Numbered from the stretch's first letter, positions 9,675 to 24,146 are shown. The stretch: 64,000 nt of DNA from Caulobacter segnis (GCF_029543125.1 NZ_JARQWW010000002.1:682001-746000); one strand, 5' to 3'. Notes: a model not told the origin generated them from the sequence alone. Program-made: numbers and translations.

Positions 9675-9707
9675 GGGCGGGCCGAAAGGTCCGCCCTTTT
9701 CTTTTCA
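9675..9707 (+). terminator. Intrinsic terminator after dnaA
   Basis: A 9-bp stem (9675-9683 with 9688-9696, one G-T pair) is capped by a GAAA tetraloop and followed by TTTTCTTTT. It sits 28 bases past the dnaA stop and between the convergent dnaA and alkB genes. Confidence 0.92.
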
Positions 9708-9713
9708 GCCTTC

Positions 9714-10322
9714 TTAGGCCGGCCGGGCGCGTCGCAAGGTCAGATTGATGCGCCCGCCGCCCGGTATCAGGGTCGATGAGCCCTCCAGAACCCGATCCAC
9801 CCCGTGGAAGAACAGGCGCGCCTCGCCAGCCAAAAGGCAGACGTCGCCGGAGTTTAGTTTCAGTGATCGGGTGGGATCCCCGCGCTTCGCCCCGCCCAAC
9901 CGGAAGACGGCCGTATCGCCCAGAGACACCGACAGCACCGGAAAGCGCATGTCCGCCTCGTCCTGGTCCTGATGCAGGCTCATACGGGCCCCGTCGCGGT
10001 ACAGATTGACCAGACAGGCGTCCGGCGGCGTCTCGGCGTCCGCCAGTTCAGCCCAAAGATCGAGCAGAACCGCCGGAATGGCCGGCCAGGGCGCCCCGGT
10101 GACCGGGTGCGCAGCCTGGTACCGATAGCCGCCGGCCTGATCCGTGACCCAGCCGAGCGGCCCCATATTGCTCATCTGCACGCTCATGGATTTTCCTCCA
10201 GGCGTGACCGGTCGGTATAGGGGCGCGGCCTCAAGAGCCGCAAATACTTGGGATACAAGGGCTTCCTGCTGCGCCCGATCCAGGCGGGCGGGATGGAAGG
10301 CGAAGCCGGATGGGTCTTGCAT
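9714..10322 (-). CDS. alkB: AlkB-type alpha-ketoglutarate-dependent dioxygenase (DNA alkylation repair)
   Basis: Fe(II)/2-oxoglutarate dioxygenase that oxidatively removes N1-methyladenine and N3-methylcytosine lesions. The iron ligands are visible as His and Asp in SLHQDQDE and the distal His in FFHGVDR. The 2-oxoglutarate-binding RxNxTxR motif is RINLTLRR at the C-terminus. The nucleotide lid segment NLYRDGARMSLH is also conserved. The 202-aa length fits AlkB. It is transcribed away from dnaK and toward dnaA, and shares the 240-bp upstream region with dnaK. Confidence 0.93.
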   Translation of the reverse strand: MQDPSGFAFHPARLDRAQQEALVSQVFAALEAAPLYRPVTPGGKSMSVQMSNMGPLGWVTDQAGGYRYQAAHPVTGAPWPAIPAVLLDLWAELADAETPPDACLVNLYRDGARMSLHQDQDEADMRFPVLSVSLGDTAVFRLGGAKRGDPTRSLKLNSGDVCLLAGEARLFFHGVDRVLEGSSTLIPGGGRINLTLRRARPA

Positions 10323-10360
10323 GCCGCTTTCCCTTAAGTCCCTGCGGCCAAAAGGGACTT

Positions 10361-10393
10361 TGCCCTTGCGGCGGCGCGCGCCTTTCCCATATC
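10361..10393 (+). promoter_or_regulatory. Sigma-32-type heat-shock promoter of dnaK
   Basis: CCCTTG (CTTG at 10365-10368) is separated by 17 nt from CCCATAT (10386-10392), closely matching the alphaproteobacterial sigma-32 pattern (CTTG ... CCCATxT). Position about 170 bases before dnaK agrees with the heat-shock promoter described for dnaK in Caulobacter. A transcript from here would have a leader of about 160 nt. Confidence 0.75.
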
Positions 10394-10479
10394 GGGCCTC
10401 GAAGCGTCGTCCATGGACATATGGCCGTCGCTAACGTAGTCGGGCCGCCAGGCCCACCCACCGGAGACTGATACTACGG

Positions 10480-10534
10480 GGACGGTCGAGAAAAACTGGG
10501 GCGCTCAGTTTTGAGGCCCTTGCCGCCACCGTCC
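10480..10534 (+). promoter_or_regulatory. Two-stem structured leader of dnaK
   Basis: An outer inverted repeat (GGACGGT 10480-10486 with ACCGTCC 10528-10534) encloses an inner one (AAAACTG 10492-10498 with CAGTTTT 10506-10512, 7-nt loop). The structure ends just before the ribosome site AGGAGA of dnaK. Whether it is a regulatory RNA element is inference. Confidence 0.45.
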
Positions 10535-10560
10535 GCCTGTCAGGAGAAAAGAACCTCGCC

Positions 10561-12468
<1,908 letters not shown>

Positions 12469-12480
12469 ACCTGACCTGGC

Positions 12481-12616
12481 GGCGTGACATCACGCCCCAT
12501 GGCGCCAAGCCCCCGGAACAGGGCATTGCCTTGTCCGGGGACCGTCGCCGCCGCCTTCGCGGAAAATGCGCTCCCGCCCACACCCGGGTTTCGAAACCTT
12601 GCGGGCGGGCGGGAGC
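12481..12616. repeat. Three consecutive inverted repeats in the dnaK-dnaJ spacer
   Basis: Three separate stem-loops can form. The first is GGCGTGA/TCACGCC at 12481-12496, 2-nt centre. The second, at 12511-12540, has CCCCGGA-type arms closing on CCGGGG. The third is a 10-bp perfect stem, GCTCCCGCCC (12570-12579) with GGGCGGGAGC (12607-12616), whose loop contains the 12-nt palindrome GGTTTCGAAACC (12587-12598). None is followed by a long T-tract, so they may attenuate or process the dnaKJ message rather than end it. Confidence 0.75.
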
Positions 12617-12664
12617 CGCACCACCTCCAATACAACCTGATCCCTTGAAAGCCTGACGCAGACG

Positions 12665-13819
12665 ATGCGCGACTATTACGAGATTTTGGGCGTGGCCCGG
12701 GGCGTCGATGACGGCGCCCTGAAATCGGCTTTCCGCAAGCTCGCCATGGAGCATCACCCCGACCGCAACGGGGGCTGCGGCGACGCCGAGACGCGCTTCA
12801 AGGAGATCAACGAAGCCTATTCGGTCCTGTCGGACCCGCAGAAGCGCGCCGCCTATGACCGCTTCGGCCATGCCGGCGTCAACGGCCAGGGCGGCCCTGG
12901 CGGCGGCGGAGCCGGCTTCGCCGACATGAACGACATCTTCTCCGAAGTGTTCGGAGACGCCTTTGGCGAGATGTTCGGCCGCAACCGCCGCGGCCCCGCC
13001 GGCCCGCAGCGCGGCCAGGACCTGCGCTACGACCTCGAGATCTCCCTGGAGCAGGCCTATGCCGGCGCCGAGGTGGAGATCGTCGTTCCCTCGGCCATGA
13101 CCTGCGAGACCTGCGACGGGTCCGGCGCCAAGGCCGGCACCACCCCCACCGTCTGCGGCTCCTGCGGCGGCGTCGGCCGGGTCCGCGCCCAACAGGGCTT
13201 TTTCGCCATCGAACGCACCTGCCCCCGCTGCGGCGGCGCCGGCAAGCTGATCCTCGACCCCTGCAAGTCGTGCCACGGGGCGGGCCACGTCCGCCGCGAG
13301 CGCACCCTGCAGGTGCGCATCCCCGCCGGCGTCGACGACGGGGCCCGCATCCGCCTGGCCGGCGAAGGCGACGCGGGCTCGCAAGGCGCCCCGCGCGGCG
13401 ACCTCTACATCTTCCTCTCCGTCTCGCCGCACGACCTGTTCGAGCGCGACGGCCTGGACCTGCACTGCACCGTGCCGGTGCCCATGTGCACCGCCGCGCT
13501 GGGGGGCGAGATCGAGGCCCCCTGCCTGATGGGCGGCGAGGCCTGCGACGGCGAATGCAAGATCACGGTCAAGGTCCCGGAAGGGGCCCAGACCGGCAAG
13601 ACCGTCCGCCTGAAGGGCAAGGGCATGCCGTCCCTACGCTCCCGCGAGCGCGGCGATCTGGTGGTGGAGCTCTTCATCGAGACCCCGACCCACCTGACCG
13701 CCCGTCAGAAGGAGCTGATGCGCGAGCTGGCCGGAAGCTGCGGCGAGAAGCAGCATCCCAAGGCCGCCACCTTCATGGGCAAGGCCAAGTCGTTCTGGGA
13801 CGGCGTGACAGGCGCCTGA
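12665..13819 (+). CDS. dnaJ: Chaperone protein DnaJ (Hsp40)
   Basis: Co-chaperone that stimulates DnaK ATPase and binds unfolded proteins. The J domain is N-terminal ([12 protein letters not shown], with the HPD motif in EHHPDRNGG). A Gly/Phe-rich linker follows around residues 75-115. The four zinc-binding repeats are [24 protein letters not shown] and CKSCHGAG. The C-terminal substrate-binding domains complete a 384-aa protein. It may be co-transcribed with dnaK despite the structured spacer. Confidence 0.98.
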   Translation: MRDYYEILGVARGVDDGALKSAFRKLAMEHHPDRNGGCGDAETRFKEINEAYSVLSDPQKRAAYDRFGHAGVNGQGGPGGGGAGFADMNDIFSEVFGDAFGEMFGRNRRGPAGPQRGQDLRYDLEISLEQAYAGAEVEIVVPSAMTCETCDGSGAKAGTTPTVCGSCGGVGRVRAQQGFFAIERTCPRCGGAGKLILDPCKSCHGAGHVRRERTLQVRIPAGVDDGARIRLAGEGDAGSQGAPRGDLYIFLSVSPHDLFERDGLDLHCTVPVPMCTAALGGEIEAPCLMGGEACDGECKITVKVPEGAQTGKTVRLKGKGMPSLRSRERGDLVVELFIETPTHLTARQKELMRELAGSCGEKQHPKAATFMGKAKSFWDGVTGA

Positions 13820-13872
13820 AAACGCCGCTCGCCTCTTAACGAACGGGGCGACGCTCTGTAGCCTCACGGGCG

Positions 13873-16554
<2,682 letters not shown>

Positions 16555-16583
16555 CTGGCGACGGTCGCCATATAGGCCCTGTC

Positions 16584-19412
16584 ATGCCGCCGCGTCTTCG
16601 CCCCACCCGCCTGGAACACGTCGTCGACGGCGCCGCCCTGCGCACGCGCCTGTCCGCCGCCGCCCTGGAGGCCGAGGGCGATCAGGCCGAGCAGCGCCGC
16701 CGGGCCATCGAAATCCTCAAGGGCGCGCTGTTTCGCGGCCGGATGATCGTCAAGGAGCGGCTGGAGAACGGCGCCGGCGGCATCGAGACCGCCCGCCTGT
16801 TGTGCGGCGTCACCGACGAGGTGGTCACCGCCCTCTATGACTTCACCACCGTCCACATCTTCCGCGCCCGCAACCCCACCGAGGGCGAGCGCCTGGCCCT
16901 GATGGCGGTGGGCGGCTACGGCCGGGGGGCGCTGGCCCCCTTCTCCGACCTCGATCTGCTGTTCCTGCGCCCCTACAAGCAGACGCCCCACGCCGAGAGC
17001 GTGATCGAGTTCATGCTCTACGCCCTGTGGGATCTGGGCTTCAAGGTCGGCCACGCCTCGCGGACCATCGAGGAATGCCTGCGCCTGTCGCGCGAGGACT
17101 ACACGATCCGCACCTCGATCCTGGAGGCTCGCCGCCTGACGGGGGACGCGGCCCTCGCCGACGATCTGAAGCACCGCTTCCGCGAGGAGGTGGTGAAGGG
17201 CACCAGCGCCGCCTTCGTGGCCGCCAAGCTCAAGGAGCGCGACGACCGCCAGCACAAGGCCGGCCTGTCCCGCTACATGGTCGAGCCCAACATCAAGGAG
17301 GGCAAGGGCGGCCTGCGCGACCTGCACACCCTGATGTGGATCGCCGAGTACATCTATCCGGTCGAGAACCCCGACGACGTCTTCCGCCTGGACCTCTTCG
17401 ACCGGCGAGAGGTGCGCGCCTTCGTCCGCGCCTTCGACTTCCTGCACGCGGTGCGCGCCCACCTGCATTTCGCCACCGGCCGGCCGGAAGAGCGCCTGAC
17501 TTTCGACCTGCAGCCCGAGGTCGCCCGCCGCATGGGTTATGGCGACCGGGGCGGGCCGGGCGGCGACACCCCGGCGGTGGAGCGGTTCATGCGCCGCTAC
17601 TTCCTGATCGCCAAGGAAGTCGGCGCCCTGACCCGCGCCTTCTCGGCCAAGCTGGAGGCGGATCAGTTCAAGCGCGAGCCCAAGGGCCTGTCGCGGTTCC
17701 TTCCGGCGGGCAAGCCCAAGCGCAAGGCCCTGGACGTGCCGGGGTTCCACGAGGAAGGCGGCCGCCTGAACGTGGATGGGCGGGAGGTGTTCGAGCGCGA
17801 CCCGGTCAACATGATCCGACTGTTCAAGATCGCCGACGACCGCGACCTCGACCTGCATCCGGACGCCTTCACCGCCGTCACCCGCTGCCTGCCCCTGATC
17901 ACCTCGAAGGTGCGGCGCGACCCGGCGGCGGCCCAGGCCTTCCTCAGCGTCCTGGCCCGGGGCAAGCGGGCCTATACGACCCTGACCCTGATGAACGATT
18001 CCGGGGTCCTCGGCCGCTTCGTGCCGGAGTTCGGCCGCGTGGTCGGCCAGATGCAGTTCAACATGTACCATTCGTACACGGTGGACGAGCACACCCTGCG
18101 GGCTATCGGGGTGATCGGCGATCTGGCTGTCGGCGAGCTGGCGGACGACCATCCCCTGTCGGCCTCGATCATGCCCCTGATCGACGACCGTGAGTCCCTG
18201 TTCCTGGCCATGCTGCTGCATGACACCGGCAAGGGCGGGGTCGGCGGTCAGGAGAAGGCCGGCGCCCGCGCCGCGCGTTCCGCCTGCGAACGCCTGGGGG
18301 TGGAGCGCAGCAAGGTCGAGCTGGTCGCCTGGCTGGTGGAGCATCACCTGGTGATGAGCGACTACGCCCAGAAGCGTGACGTGGCCGATCCGCAGACCGT
18401 GGCCGCCTTCGCCCGCATCGTCGAGAACCCGGAGCGCCTGCGCCTGCTGCTGGTCCTGACCGTGGCCGACATCCGCGCCGTGGGCCCGGGCGTCTGGAAC
18501 GGCTGGAAGGGTCAGCTCCTGCGCGAGCTCTACGGCGCCACCGAGGCGACCTTCCGGGGCGGTCGCGGGTCTGACCCCGCGGGGGCCGCCCGACGTCACC
18601 ATGCCGGAGCGGCCCAAGCCGCCCGGGCCGCCCTGGTCGAGGCCGATCCCGTGGCCAATGGCTGGGCCGCCGCCATGGAGGACGCCTATTTCAGCGCCTT
18701 CGCCCATGAAGAGCACCTGGCCCACGCCGCCCTGTCGCGCCGGGCCGCCCTGCATGGCGGCGCCGCGGCCGAGGCCCGCATCCGCAGCGACCGCAACGCC
18801 GCCGAGATCGTGGTCGCCGCCCAGGACCGGCGCGGCCTGTTCGCTGACCTGGCCCTGGCCCTGGCCAGCCTGGGCGCCAACGTGGTGGGCGCGCGGGTCT
18901 TCACCTCCCGCCAGGGTCTGGCGCTTGACGTGTTCCATGTGCAGGACGCCGCCGGCGCGCCCTATGGCTGCGACAACACCCGCGCCCTGCCCCGCCTGGT
19001 CGAGGCGCTCGAAGGCGCCGCCCGGGGCGAGCCGAACCAGCTGGAGCCCCGCCGCAGCCTGGATCTCGGCCGCACCGCCGCCTTCGCCATCGCCCCCAGC
19101 GTGGCCATCGACAACGATGCGTCGGAGGACGCCACGGTGGTCGAGGCTTCGGGCCGCGACCGCGCCGGCCTTCTGGAGGCCCTGGCCCGCACCCTGTCGG
19201 CGGCGGAGCTGTCCATCCAGTCAGCCCACATCGACGGCTATGGCGAGCGGGCCGTGGACGCCTTCTATGTCCAGACGGCGGAGGGCGGGAAACTAACCGA
19301 CGGCCGCAAGCGCAACGCCCTCAAGAGCGCCCTGACCTCCGTGCTGGAAGAGGGCGAGGCTGCCGCCAAGGCCGGCCGCCTGCAGCGCGCCCGGGCCAGC
19401 GTCGCCCGCTAG
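16584..19412 (+). CDS. glnD: Bifunctional uridylyltransferase/uridylyl-removing enzyme GlnD
   Basis: Nitrogen sensor that uridylylates PII proteins when glutamine is low and removes UMP when it is high. The nucleotidyltransferase active site GGYGRG (110-115) with SDLDLLF (121-127) is intact. The HD phosphohydrolase domain is seen as HSYTVDEHTLRAIG and LLHDTGKGG. Two ACT domains, which bind glutamine, are in the last 200 residues (IVVAAQDRRGLFADLA and VVEASGRDRAGLLEALA). At 942 aa it is complete. It ends 4 bases inside a convergent permease gene. Confidence 0.97.
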   Translation: MPPRLRPTRLEHVVDGAALRTRLSAAALEAEGDQAEQRRRAIEILKGALFRGRMIVKERLENGAGGIETARLLCGVTDEVVTALYDFTTVHIFRARNPTEGERLALMAVGGYGRGALAPFSDLDLLFLRPYKQTPHAESVIEFMLYALWDLGFKVGHASRTIEECLRLSREDYTIRTSILEARRLTGDAALADDLKHRFREEVVKGTSAAFVAAKLKERDDRQHKAGLSRYMVEPNIKEGKGGLRDLHTLMWIAEYIYPVENPDDVFRLDLFDRREVRAFVRAFDFLHAVRAHLHFATGRPEERLTFDLQPEVARRMGYGDRGGPGGDTPAVERFMRRYFLIAKEVGALTRAFSAKLEADQFKREPKGLSRFLPAGKPKRKALDVPGFHEEGGRLNVDGREVFERDPVNMIRLFKIADDRDLDLHPDAFTAVTRCLPLITSKVRRDPAAAQAFLSVLARGKRAYTTLTLMNDSGVLGRFVPEFGRVVGQMQFNMYHSYTVDEHTLRAIGVIGDLAVGELADDHPLSASIMPLIDDRESLFLAMLLHDTGKGGVGGQEKAGARAARSACERLGVERSKVELVAWLVEHHLVMSDYAQKRDVADPQTVAAFARIVENPERLRLLLVLTVADIRAVGPGVWNGWKGQLLRELYGATEATFRGGRGSDPAGAARRHHAGAAQAARAALVEADPVANGWAAAMEDAYFSAFAHEEHLAHAALSRRAALHGGAAAEARIRSDRNAAEIVVAAQDRRGLFADLALALASLGANVVGARVFTSRQGLALDVFHVQDAAGAPYGCDNTRALPRLVEALEGAARGEPNQLEPRRSLDLGRTAAFAIAPSVAIDNDASEDATVVEASGRDRAGLLEALARTLSAAELSIQSAHIDGYGERAVDAFYVQTAEGGKLTDGRKRNALKSALTSVLEEGEAAAKAGRLQRARASVAR

Positions 19413-21193
19413 ACCGGCGTCAGCGGCCAGAAGAACGCGATCAACGGCGTGCCCACCGCCACGACCAGCAGGGTCAGGGGCGCGCCCAGCCGCGCATAGT
19501 CCCCGAATTTGTAGCCGCCGGGCCCCAGGATCAGCGTGTTGCACTGGTGCCCGATGGGGGTGAGGAAGTCGCAGCCCGCCCCCACCGCCACGGCCATCAG
19601 GAACGGGTCGGGGCTCAACCCCAACCTCTGGGCCAGGCTCATGCCGATGGGCGCGGCGATCAGCACGGTGGCGGCGTTGTTGAGGAACGGCGTCGCCGCC
19701 ATGGCCACCGCCATCATGGCCGCGAGGGCGATCATCGGCGGCATGTCGTTGAACAGGGTCGACAGCCAGCCGCCGATCAGGTCGGCGCCGCCCGTGGCCT
19801 GGATCGCGTCGCTGACCGGGATCAGGGCCGCGATCAGGATGAGCACCGGAGCGTCAAGCGCCGCATAGGCCTCGCGCATGCGCAACGAGCCCACGGCGAT
19901 GATCAGCACCGCCGCCCCGAAGAAGGCCATGGCAACCGGCACGATCCCGAAGGCCACCAGAACCATGGCCGCCGCCAGGATCGCCGCCGGGGTGAAGACG
20001 TGGCGGATGCCGCCCAGCCGCACCTCCCGCTCGGCCAGGGGCAGGCAGCCAAGAGCTTTCAGCGCGGCGGGCAGGTTCTTTTCCGATCCCTGCAACACCA
20101 GCACATCACCGGCGCGCAGGCGTACGATCTCCAGCCTCTGGGTGGTGCGGTATCCGCCCCGGCTGACACCCAGCAGGTTGACGCCAAACTCCTCGTGCAG
20201 GGCCAAGCTGCGCGCGGTGGAGGCGATCAGCGGAGAATCCGCACTGATGATGGCCTCCACCACCCGGACCTCGTCAGTGGGCTCATCCATGGCCACAGGG
20301 TGGTCGGAACGGGTCAGGCGCAGCTTCGCCTTGACGATCACGTCGTCCAGAGACTGCGGCTCACCCTCCAGCAGCAGGATGTCGCCCGGCAGGATCTTGG
20401 TGTTGGGATGCGGCGTCGCCCGCCGTTTTCCGTTGCGGACCATGGCCACCAGGGTCACGTCGCCCTCGCCCAGGGTCTTGAGAGTGCTGACCCGCAGGCT
20501 GCCGTGAACCCAGTCAGCGGGAACCTCCGCCTCGGTGACATAGGCATGGGCGGCCAGGGCGGCGTCCAGGCTGACCGCCCCTTGCCGATCCTTGGGCAGA
20601 ATGCGGTAGGCCAGGGTCAGATAGATGATGGCGATCACCGTCAGGGACGCACCCACCGGCGTGAAGTCGTACATGCCGAAGGGCTCGCCGGTGGCCTCCT
20701 GCCGCACGCCGGAGACGATGATGTTCGGCGAGGTGCCGACCAGGATCGCCAGGCCGCCTACGAGAGAGCCGAACGACATGGGCATCAGCAGACGCGCGGG
20801 TGACGATCCGCTGCGCTTGGCGGTGGCCAGGGCCGAGGGCATCAGGATCGCCAGCGCCCCCACGTTCTTGGTCATCATGGACAGCAGGGCCGTGGCCCCC
20901 GCCAGGACCGGCACCTGGGTCCGCTCGGTCTTCAGGTGCGGCAGCAGGGGCCGCATGATCATCTCGATGATGCCCGACCGGGCGATGGCGGCGCTGACCA
21001 CCAGGGCGCTGCCGATGATGATGACGATGTCGTTGGAGAAGCCCTCGAAGGCCTTTTCGGCAGGCACCACCCCGATCGCCACCCCGATGGCCAGGGCGCC
21101 CAGAGCCACCAGGTCATAGCGCCAGCGGCCCCAGATGAAGGCCAGCACGGTGACGCCGACCAGGGAGAAGGCGAGGATCTGCGGGAAGGTCAT
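19409..21193 (-). CDS. SLC13-family anion permease with two TrkA-C domains
   Basis: Inner-membrane transporter of the SLC13/DASS group (divalent anion:Na+ symporters) of 594 aa. Hydrophobic segments cluster in the N-terminal ~190 and C-terminal ~190 residues. Between them lie about 200 hydrophilic residues with two TrkA-C (RCK-C) regulatory modules (around LKTLGEGDVTLVAMVRNGK and VRVVEAIISADSPL). The C-terminal NNAATVLIAAPIG resembles the conserved SLC13 motif, and GAGCDFLTPIGHQCNTLI the adjacent one. The substrate is unknown; sulfate or a related anion is plausible. It is inserted, in opposite orientation, between glnD and murJ, which are usually adjacent. Confidence 0.9.
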   Translation of the reverse strand: MTFPQILAFSLVGVTVLAFIWGRWRYDLVALGALAIGVAIGVVPAEKAFEGFSNDIVIIIGSALVVSAAIARSGIIEMIMRPLLPHLKTERTQVPVLAGATALLSMMTKNVGALAILMPSALATAKRSGSSPARLLMPMSFGSLVGGLAILVGTSPNIIVSGVRQEATGEPFGMYDFTPVGASLTVIAIIYLTLAYRILPKDRQGAVSLDAALAAHAYVTEAEVPADWVHGSLRVSTLKTLGEGDVTLVAMVRNGKRRATPHPNTKILPGDILLLEGEPQSLDDVIVKAKLRLTRSDHPVAMDEPTDEVRVVEAIISADSPLIASTARSLALHEEFGVNLLGVSRGGYRTTQRLEIVRLRAGDVLVLQGSEKNLPAALKALGCLPLAEREVRLGGIRHVFTPAAILAAAMVLVAFGIVPVAMAFFGAAVLIIAVGSLRMREAYAALDAPVLILIAALIPVSDAIQATGGADLIGGWLSTLFNDMPPMIALAAMMAVAMAATPFLNNAATVLIAAPIGMSLAQRLGLSPDPFLMAVAVGAGCDFLTPIGHQCNTLILGPGGYKFGDYARLGAPLTLLVVAVGTPLIAFFWPLTPV

Positions 21194-21297
21194 GCGGTGT
21201 CTTGGCGCCCGAGCCGCGAAGGTGCGGTCAAGCTCAACGCCAAGCAGCGGTCAAAGGCTCCCTTGACCGCCTTCGAGGGCGAGCGCAGAAGCCGGCT

Positions 21298-22920
21298 GTG
21301 ACCGAACCCGCACCGACCGACGCGCCCGCGCCCTCCCAGAGCCCCGCCAAGCGCGGCGGCGGGATGATCCGCTCCTCGATGATCTATTCGGGCCTGACCC
21401 TGGTCAGCCGGTTCATGGGCTTCCTGCGCGACCTGGTGATCACCGCGCGCCTGGGCGCCAGCGCCACCCCGGCGGCCGATGTCTACAACACCATGCTGTC
21501 CTTCCCGAACCTGTTCCGGCGGATCTTCGCCGAGGGCGCGTTCGCGGCGGCCTTTGTCCCGGCCTATGCCCGGACCCTGAAGGGTGACGGCGAGGAAGCC
21601 GCCGACCGCATCGCCTCAGACGCCATGGCCTCCCTCGCAGCGGCGACCATCATCCTGACCCTCGTCGCCCAGCTCGCCATGCCGTGGCTGATGTACGCCA
21701 TCAATCCCGGCTACGCGGAAGACCCGGTGAAGTTCAAGCTGGCGGTCAGCCTGACCCAGATCAGCATGCCCTACCTGCCGTGCATGGCCATCGGGGCGCT
21801 TCTGTCGGGGGTTCTGAACGCCCGCGGCCGCTTCATCGTCTCCGGCGCCTTCCCGGTTCTCCTGAACATCGTGATGCTGGCCGCCGTCTGGCCGCAGAGC
21901 GATCCGATCTCCGGCGCCTGGGCCTCCGCCTGGGCGGTGCTGACGGCCGGCGTGCTGCAGGCGGGCCTGCTGTGGTGGGGCGCGCGCAAGGCTGGGGCCG
22001 ACATCCGCCTGCGCTGGCCCCGCCTGACGCCCGAGGTCAAAAGCCTGATCGCCCTGGCCATCCCCGGGGCCATCGCCGCCAGCGCCACCCAGATCAACAT
22101 CTTCATCTCGGGCATCCTGGCCAGCTTCGTGGCCGGCGGCCGCTCCTGGCTGGCGGCGGCGGACCGCCTGTATCAGCTGCCGCTCGGCCTGGTAGGCGTG
22201 GCCGTGGGCGTGGCCCTGCTGCCGCGCCTGTCCCAGGCGATCCAGGCCGGCGACACGGACGAGGCCCAGACCGCCACCGACCAGGCCATCGTCTTCGCCC
22301 TGGCTCTGACCCTGCCGGCGGCGGCGGCCCTGTCGGCCATTCCGTTCTTCCTGATCGACGGACTGTTCACGCGTGGGGAGTTCACGGTCGTGGACGCCCG
22401 CGCCACGGCGTCCGCCCTGCTGCACTACGGCTGGGGCGTTCCGGCCTTCGTGCTGAACCGGGTGCTGTCGCCGGTGTTCTTCGCCCGCCAGGACACCAAG
22501 GCGCCCATGCGCTTCGCCCTGATCTCGGTGGCGGTGAACATCGCGCTGGGCCTGATCCTGTTCCGGCTGATCGGCATCCCCGGCATTGCGGCAGCCACCA
22601 GCTTCGCGGCCTGGCTGACCATCGTGCAGATGCTGACCGCTCTGGCGCGGCGGGGCGACTACCGTCCCAGCAAGCGCGCCATCGGCAAGATCATCCGTGT
22701 GGCGGCCGCCAGCCTCGCCCTGGGGGTCATCCTCGGCCTCGCCTCGCACTTTCGGCCGCTGATCGAGGCGCCGCTGCAAGGCCTGCGCTTCGGGACCAAG
22801 GAGATCGCCATCCTGGTGGTCTGCCTGGTGGGCGGCGGACTCTATCCGGTCCTGCTGTTCGCCTTTGGCGGCGTCACGCCGGCGGAGGCCAAGGCCGCCC
22901 TGCGTCGCCGCAAGGCCTGA
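21298..22920 (+). CDS. murJ: Lipid II flippase MurJ (MviN)
   Basis: Polytopic inner-membrane protein that flips lipid II for peptidoglycan synthesis. It begins MTEPAPTDAPAPSQSPAKRGGG from a GTG, followed by the conserved SRFMGFLRDLVITARLG and the FPNLFRRIFAEGAFAAAFVPAYA signature carrying the essential arginines. It has about 13-14 hydrophobic segments in 540 aa. The GTG at 21298 is chosen because upstream in-frame sequence is basic and low-complexity; no strong ribosome site is visible. It lies upstream of trpS, as in many alphaproteobacteria. Confidence 0.95.
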   Translation: MTEPAPTDAPAPSQSPAKRGGGMIRSSMIYSGLTLVSRFMGFLRDLVITARLGASATPAADVYNTMLSFPNLFRRIFAEGAFAAAFVPAYARTLKGDGEEAADRIASDAMASLAAATIILTLVAQLAMPWLMYAINPGYAEDPVKFKLAVSLTQISMPYLPCMAIGALLSGVLNARGRFIVSGAFPVLLNIVMLAAVWPQSDPISGAWASAWAVLTAGVLQAGLLWWGARKAGADIRLRWPRLTPEVKSLIALAIPGAIAASATQINIFISGILASFVAGGRSWLAAADRLYQLPLGLVGVAVGVALLPRLSQAIQAGDTDEAQTATDQAIVFALALTLPAAAALSAIPFFLIDGLFTRGEFTVVDARATASALLHYGWGVPAFVLNRVLSPVFFARQDTKAPMRFALISVAVNIALGLILFRLIGIPGIAAATSFAAWLTIVQMLTALARRGDYRPSKRAIGKIIRVAAASLALGVILGLASHFRPLIEAPLQGLRFGTKEIAILVVCLVGGGLYPVLLFAFGGVTPAEAKAALRRRKA

Positions 22921-23063
22921 CGACGCTTGCGGCGCCGCCCCGCGTCTTCTATCCAGCGGGCCATGGTTCTGACCGGACGCGACACGTGGCGATGGCGCCG
23001 CTCCTGAGAGCCCGCTCGCGGGCCTGACGCCGCACGTTCCGATCTTTCAAAGAAGCTGACCCC

Positions 23064-24095
23064 ATGACCGATCAAGCTCCGGCCCCCTACGCCGGCCCCA
23101 AACGCATCCTGTCCGGCATCCAGGCCTCGGGCGCCCTGCATCTGGGCAACTATCTCGGCGCCCTGAAGCGCTTCGTCGACATCCAGGACGAGAAGCCGTT
23201 CATCTTCGTGGCCGACATGCACGCCATCACGGTGTGGCAGGACCCGGCCGTGCTGGCCGCCCAGACGCGCGAGATCGCCGCCGCCTACATCGCCGCCGGC
23301 CTCGACCCGAAGAAAGCCACCATCTTCCCGCAGTCGGCCGTGCCCGCGCACGCAGAACTGGCCTGGATCTTCAACTGCGTCGCCCGCCTCGGCTGGCTCG
23401 ACCGGATGACCCAGTTCAAGGAGAAGAGCGGCAAGCACAAGGAACGCTCCAGCGTCGGCCTCTACACCTATCCGGTGCTCCAGGCCGCCGACATCCTGCT
23501 CTACAAGGCCACCCATGTGCCGGTGGGCGAGGACCAAAAGCAGCACCTGGAGCTGACCCGCGACATCGCCCAGAAGTTCAACAACGACTTCAACGCCCCG
23601 GGCTTCTTCCCGGTCACCGAGCCGGTGATCGAAGGCCCGGCCACGCGGGTCATGTCCCTGCGCGACGGCTCGGCCAAGATGAGCAAGTCGGACCCGTCCG
23701 ACGCCTCGCGCATCAACCTGATGGACGACGCCGACGCCATCGCGTCGAAGATCCGCAAGGCCAAGACCGATCCCGAGCCGCTGCCGGAGACCCTGGAGGG
23801 TCTGACCGGCCGTCCGGAGGCCAAGAACCTGGTCGACATCTATGCGGCCCTGTCCGGCCTGACCAAGGATCAGGTCATCGCCGAGTTCGGCGGCAAGGGC
23901 TTCGGGACCTTCAAGCCGGCCCTGGCCGAGCTCGCCGTGGAGAAGATGAGTCCCATCGGCGCCCGCATGCGCGAGCTGATGGCTGATCCGGCCCAGATCG
24001 ACGCAGTCCTCAAGGACGGCGCCGAGCGCGCCCGCGCCATCGCCGACCCGGTGGTGGCCGAGACCAAGAAGCTGGTGGGCTTTCTCCAGCTCTAG
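23064..24095 (+). CDS. trpS: Tryptophanyl-tRNA synthetase
   Basis: Class I aminoacyl-tRNA synthetase charging tRNA-Trp. The HIGH-like motif appears as [12 protein letters not shown] near the N-terminus, and the KMSKS motif as [10 protein letters not shown]. The tryptophan-binding region DMHAIT is present. The 343-aa length matches bacterial TrpRS. The 143-base gap from murJ contains a GC-rich hairpin (near 23010) but no gene; no leader peptide rich in Trp codons was seen. Confidence 0.97.
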   Translation: MTDQAPAPYAGPKRILSGIQASGALHLGNYLGALKRFVDIQDEKPFIFVADMHAITVWQDPAVLAAQTREIAAAYIAAGLDPKKATIFPQSAVPAHAELAWIFNCVARLGWLDRMTQFKEKSGKHKERSSVGLYTYPVLQAADILLYKATHVPVGEDQKQHLELTRDIAQKFNNDFNAPGFFPVTEPVIEGPATRVMSLRDGSAKMSKSDPSDASRINLMDDADAIASKIRKAKTDPEPLPETLEGLTGRPEAKNLVDIYAALSGLTKDQVIAEFGGKGFGTFKPALAELAVEKMSPIGARMRELMADPAQIDAVLKDGAERARAIADPVVAETKKLVGFLQL

Positions 24096-24146
24096 GGTTG
24101 AACGGGGCCGCTTGCGCGTCGCGGCGGCCTCGGTCACCTTCGGCCC

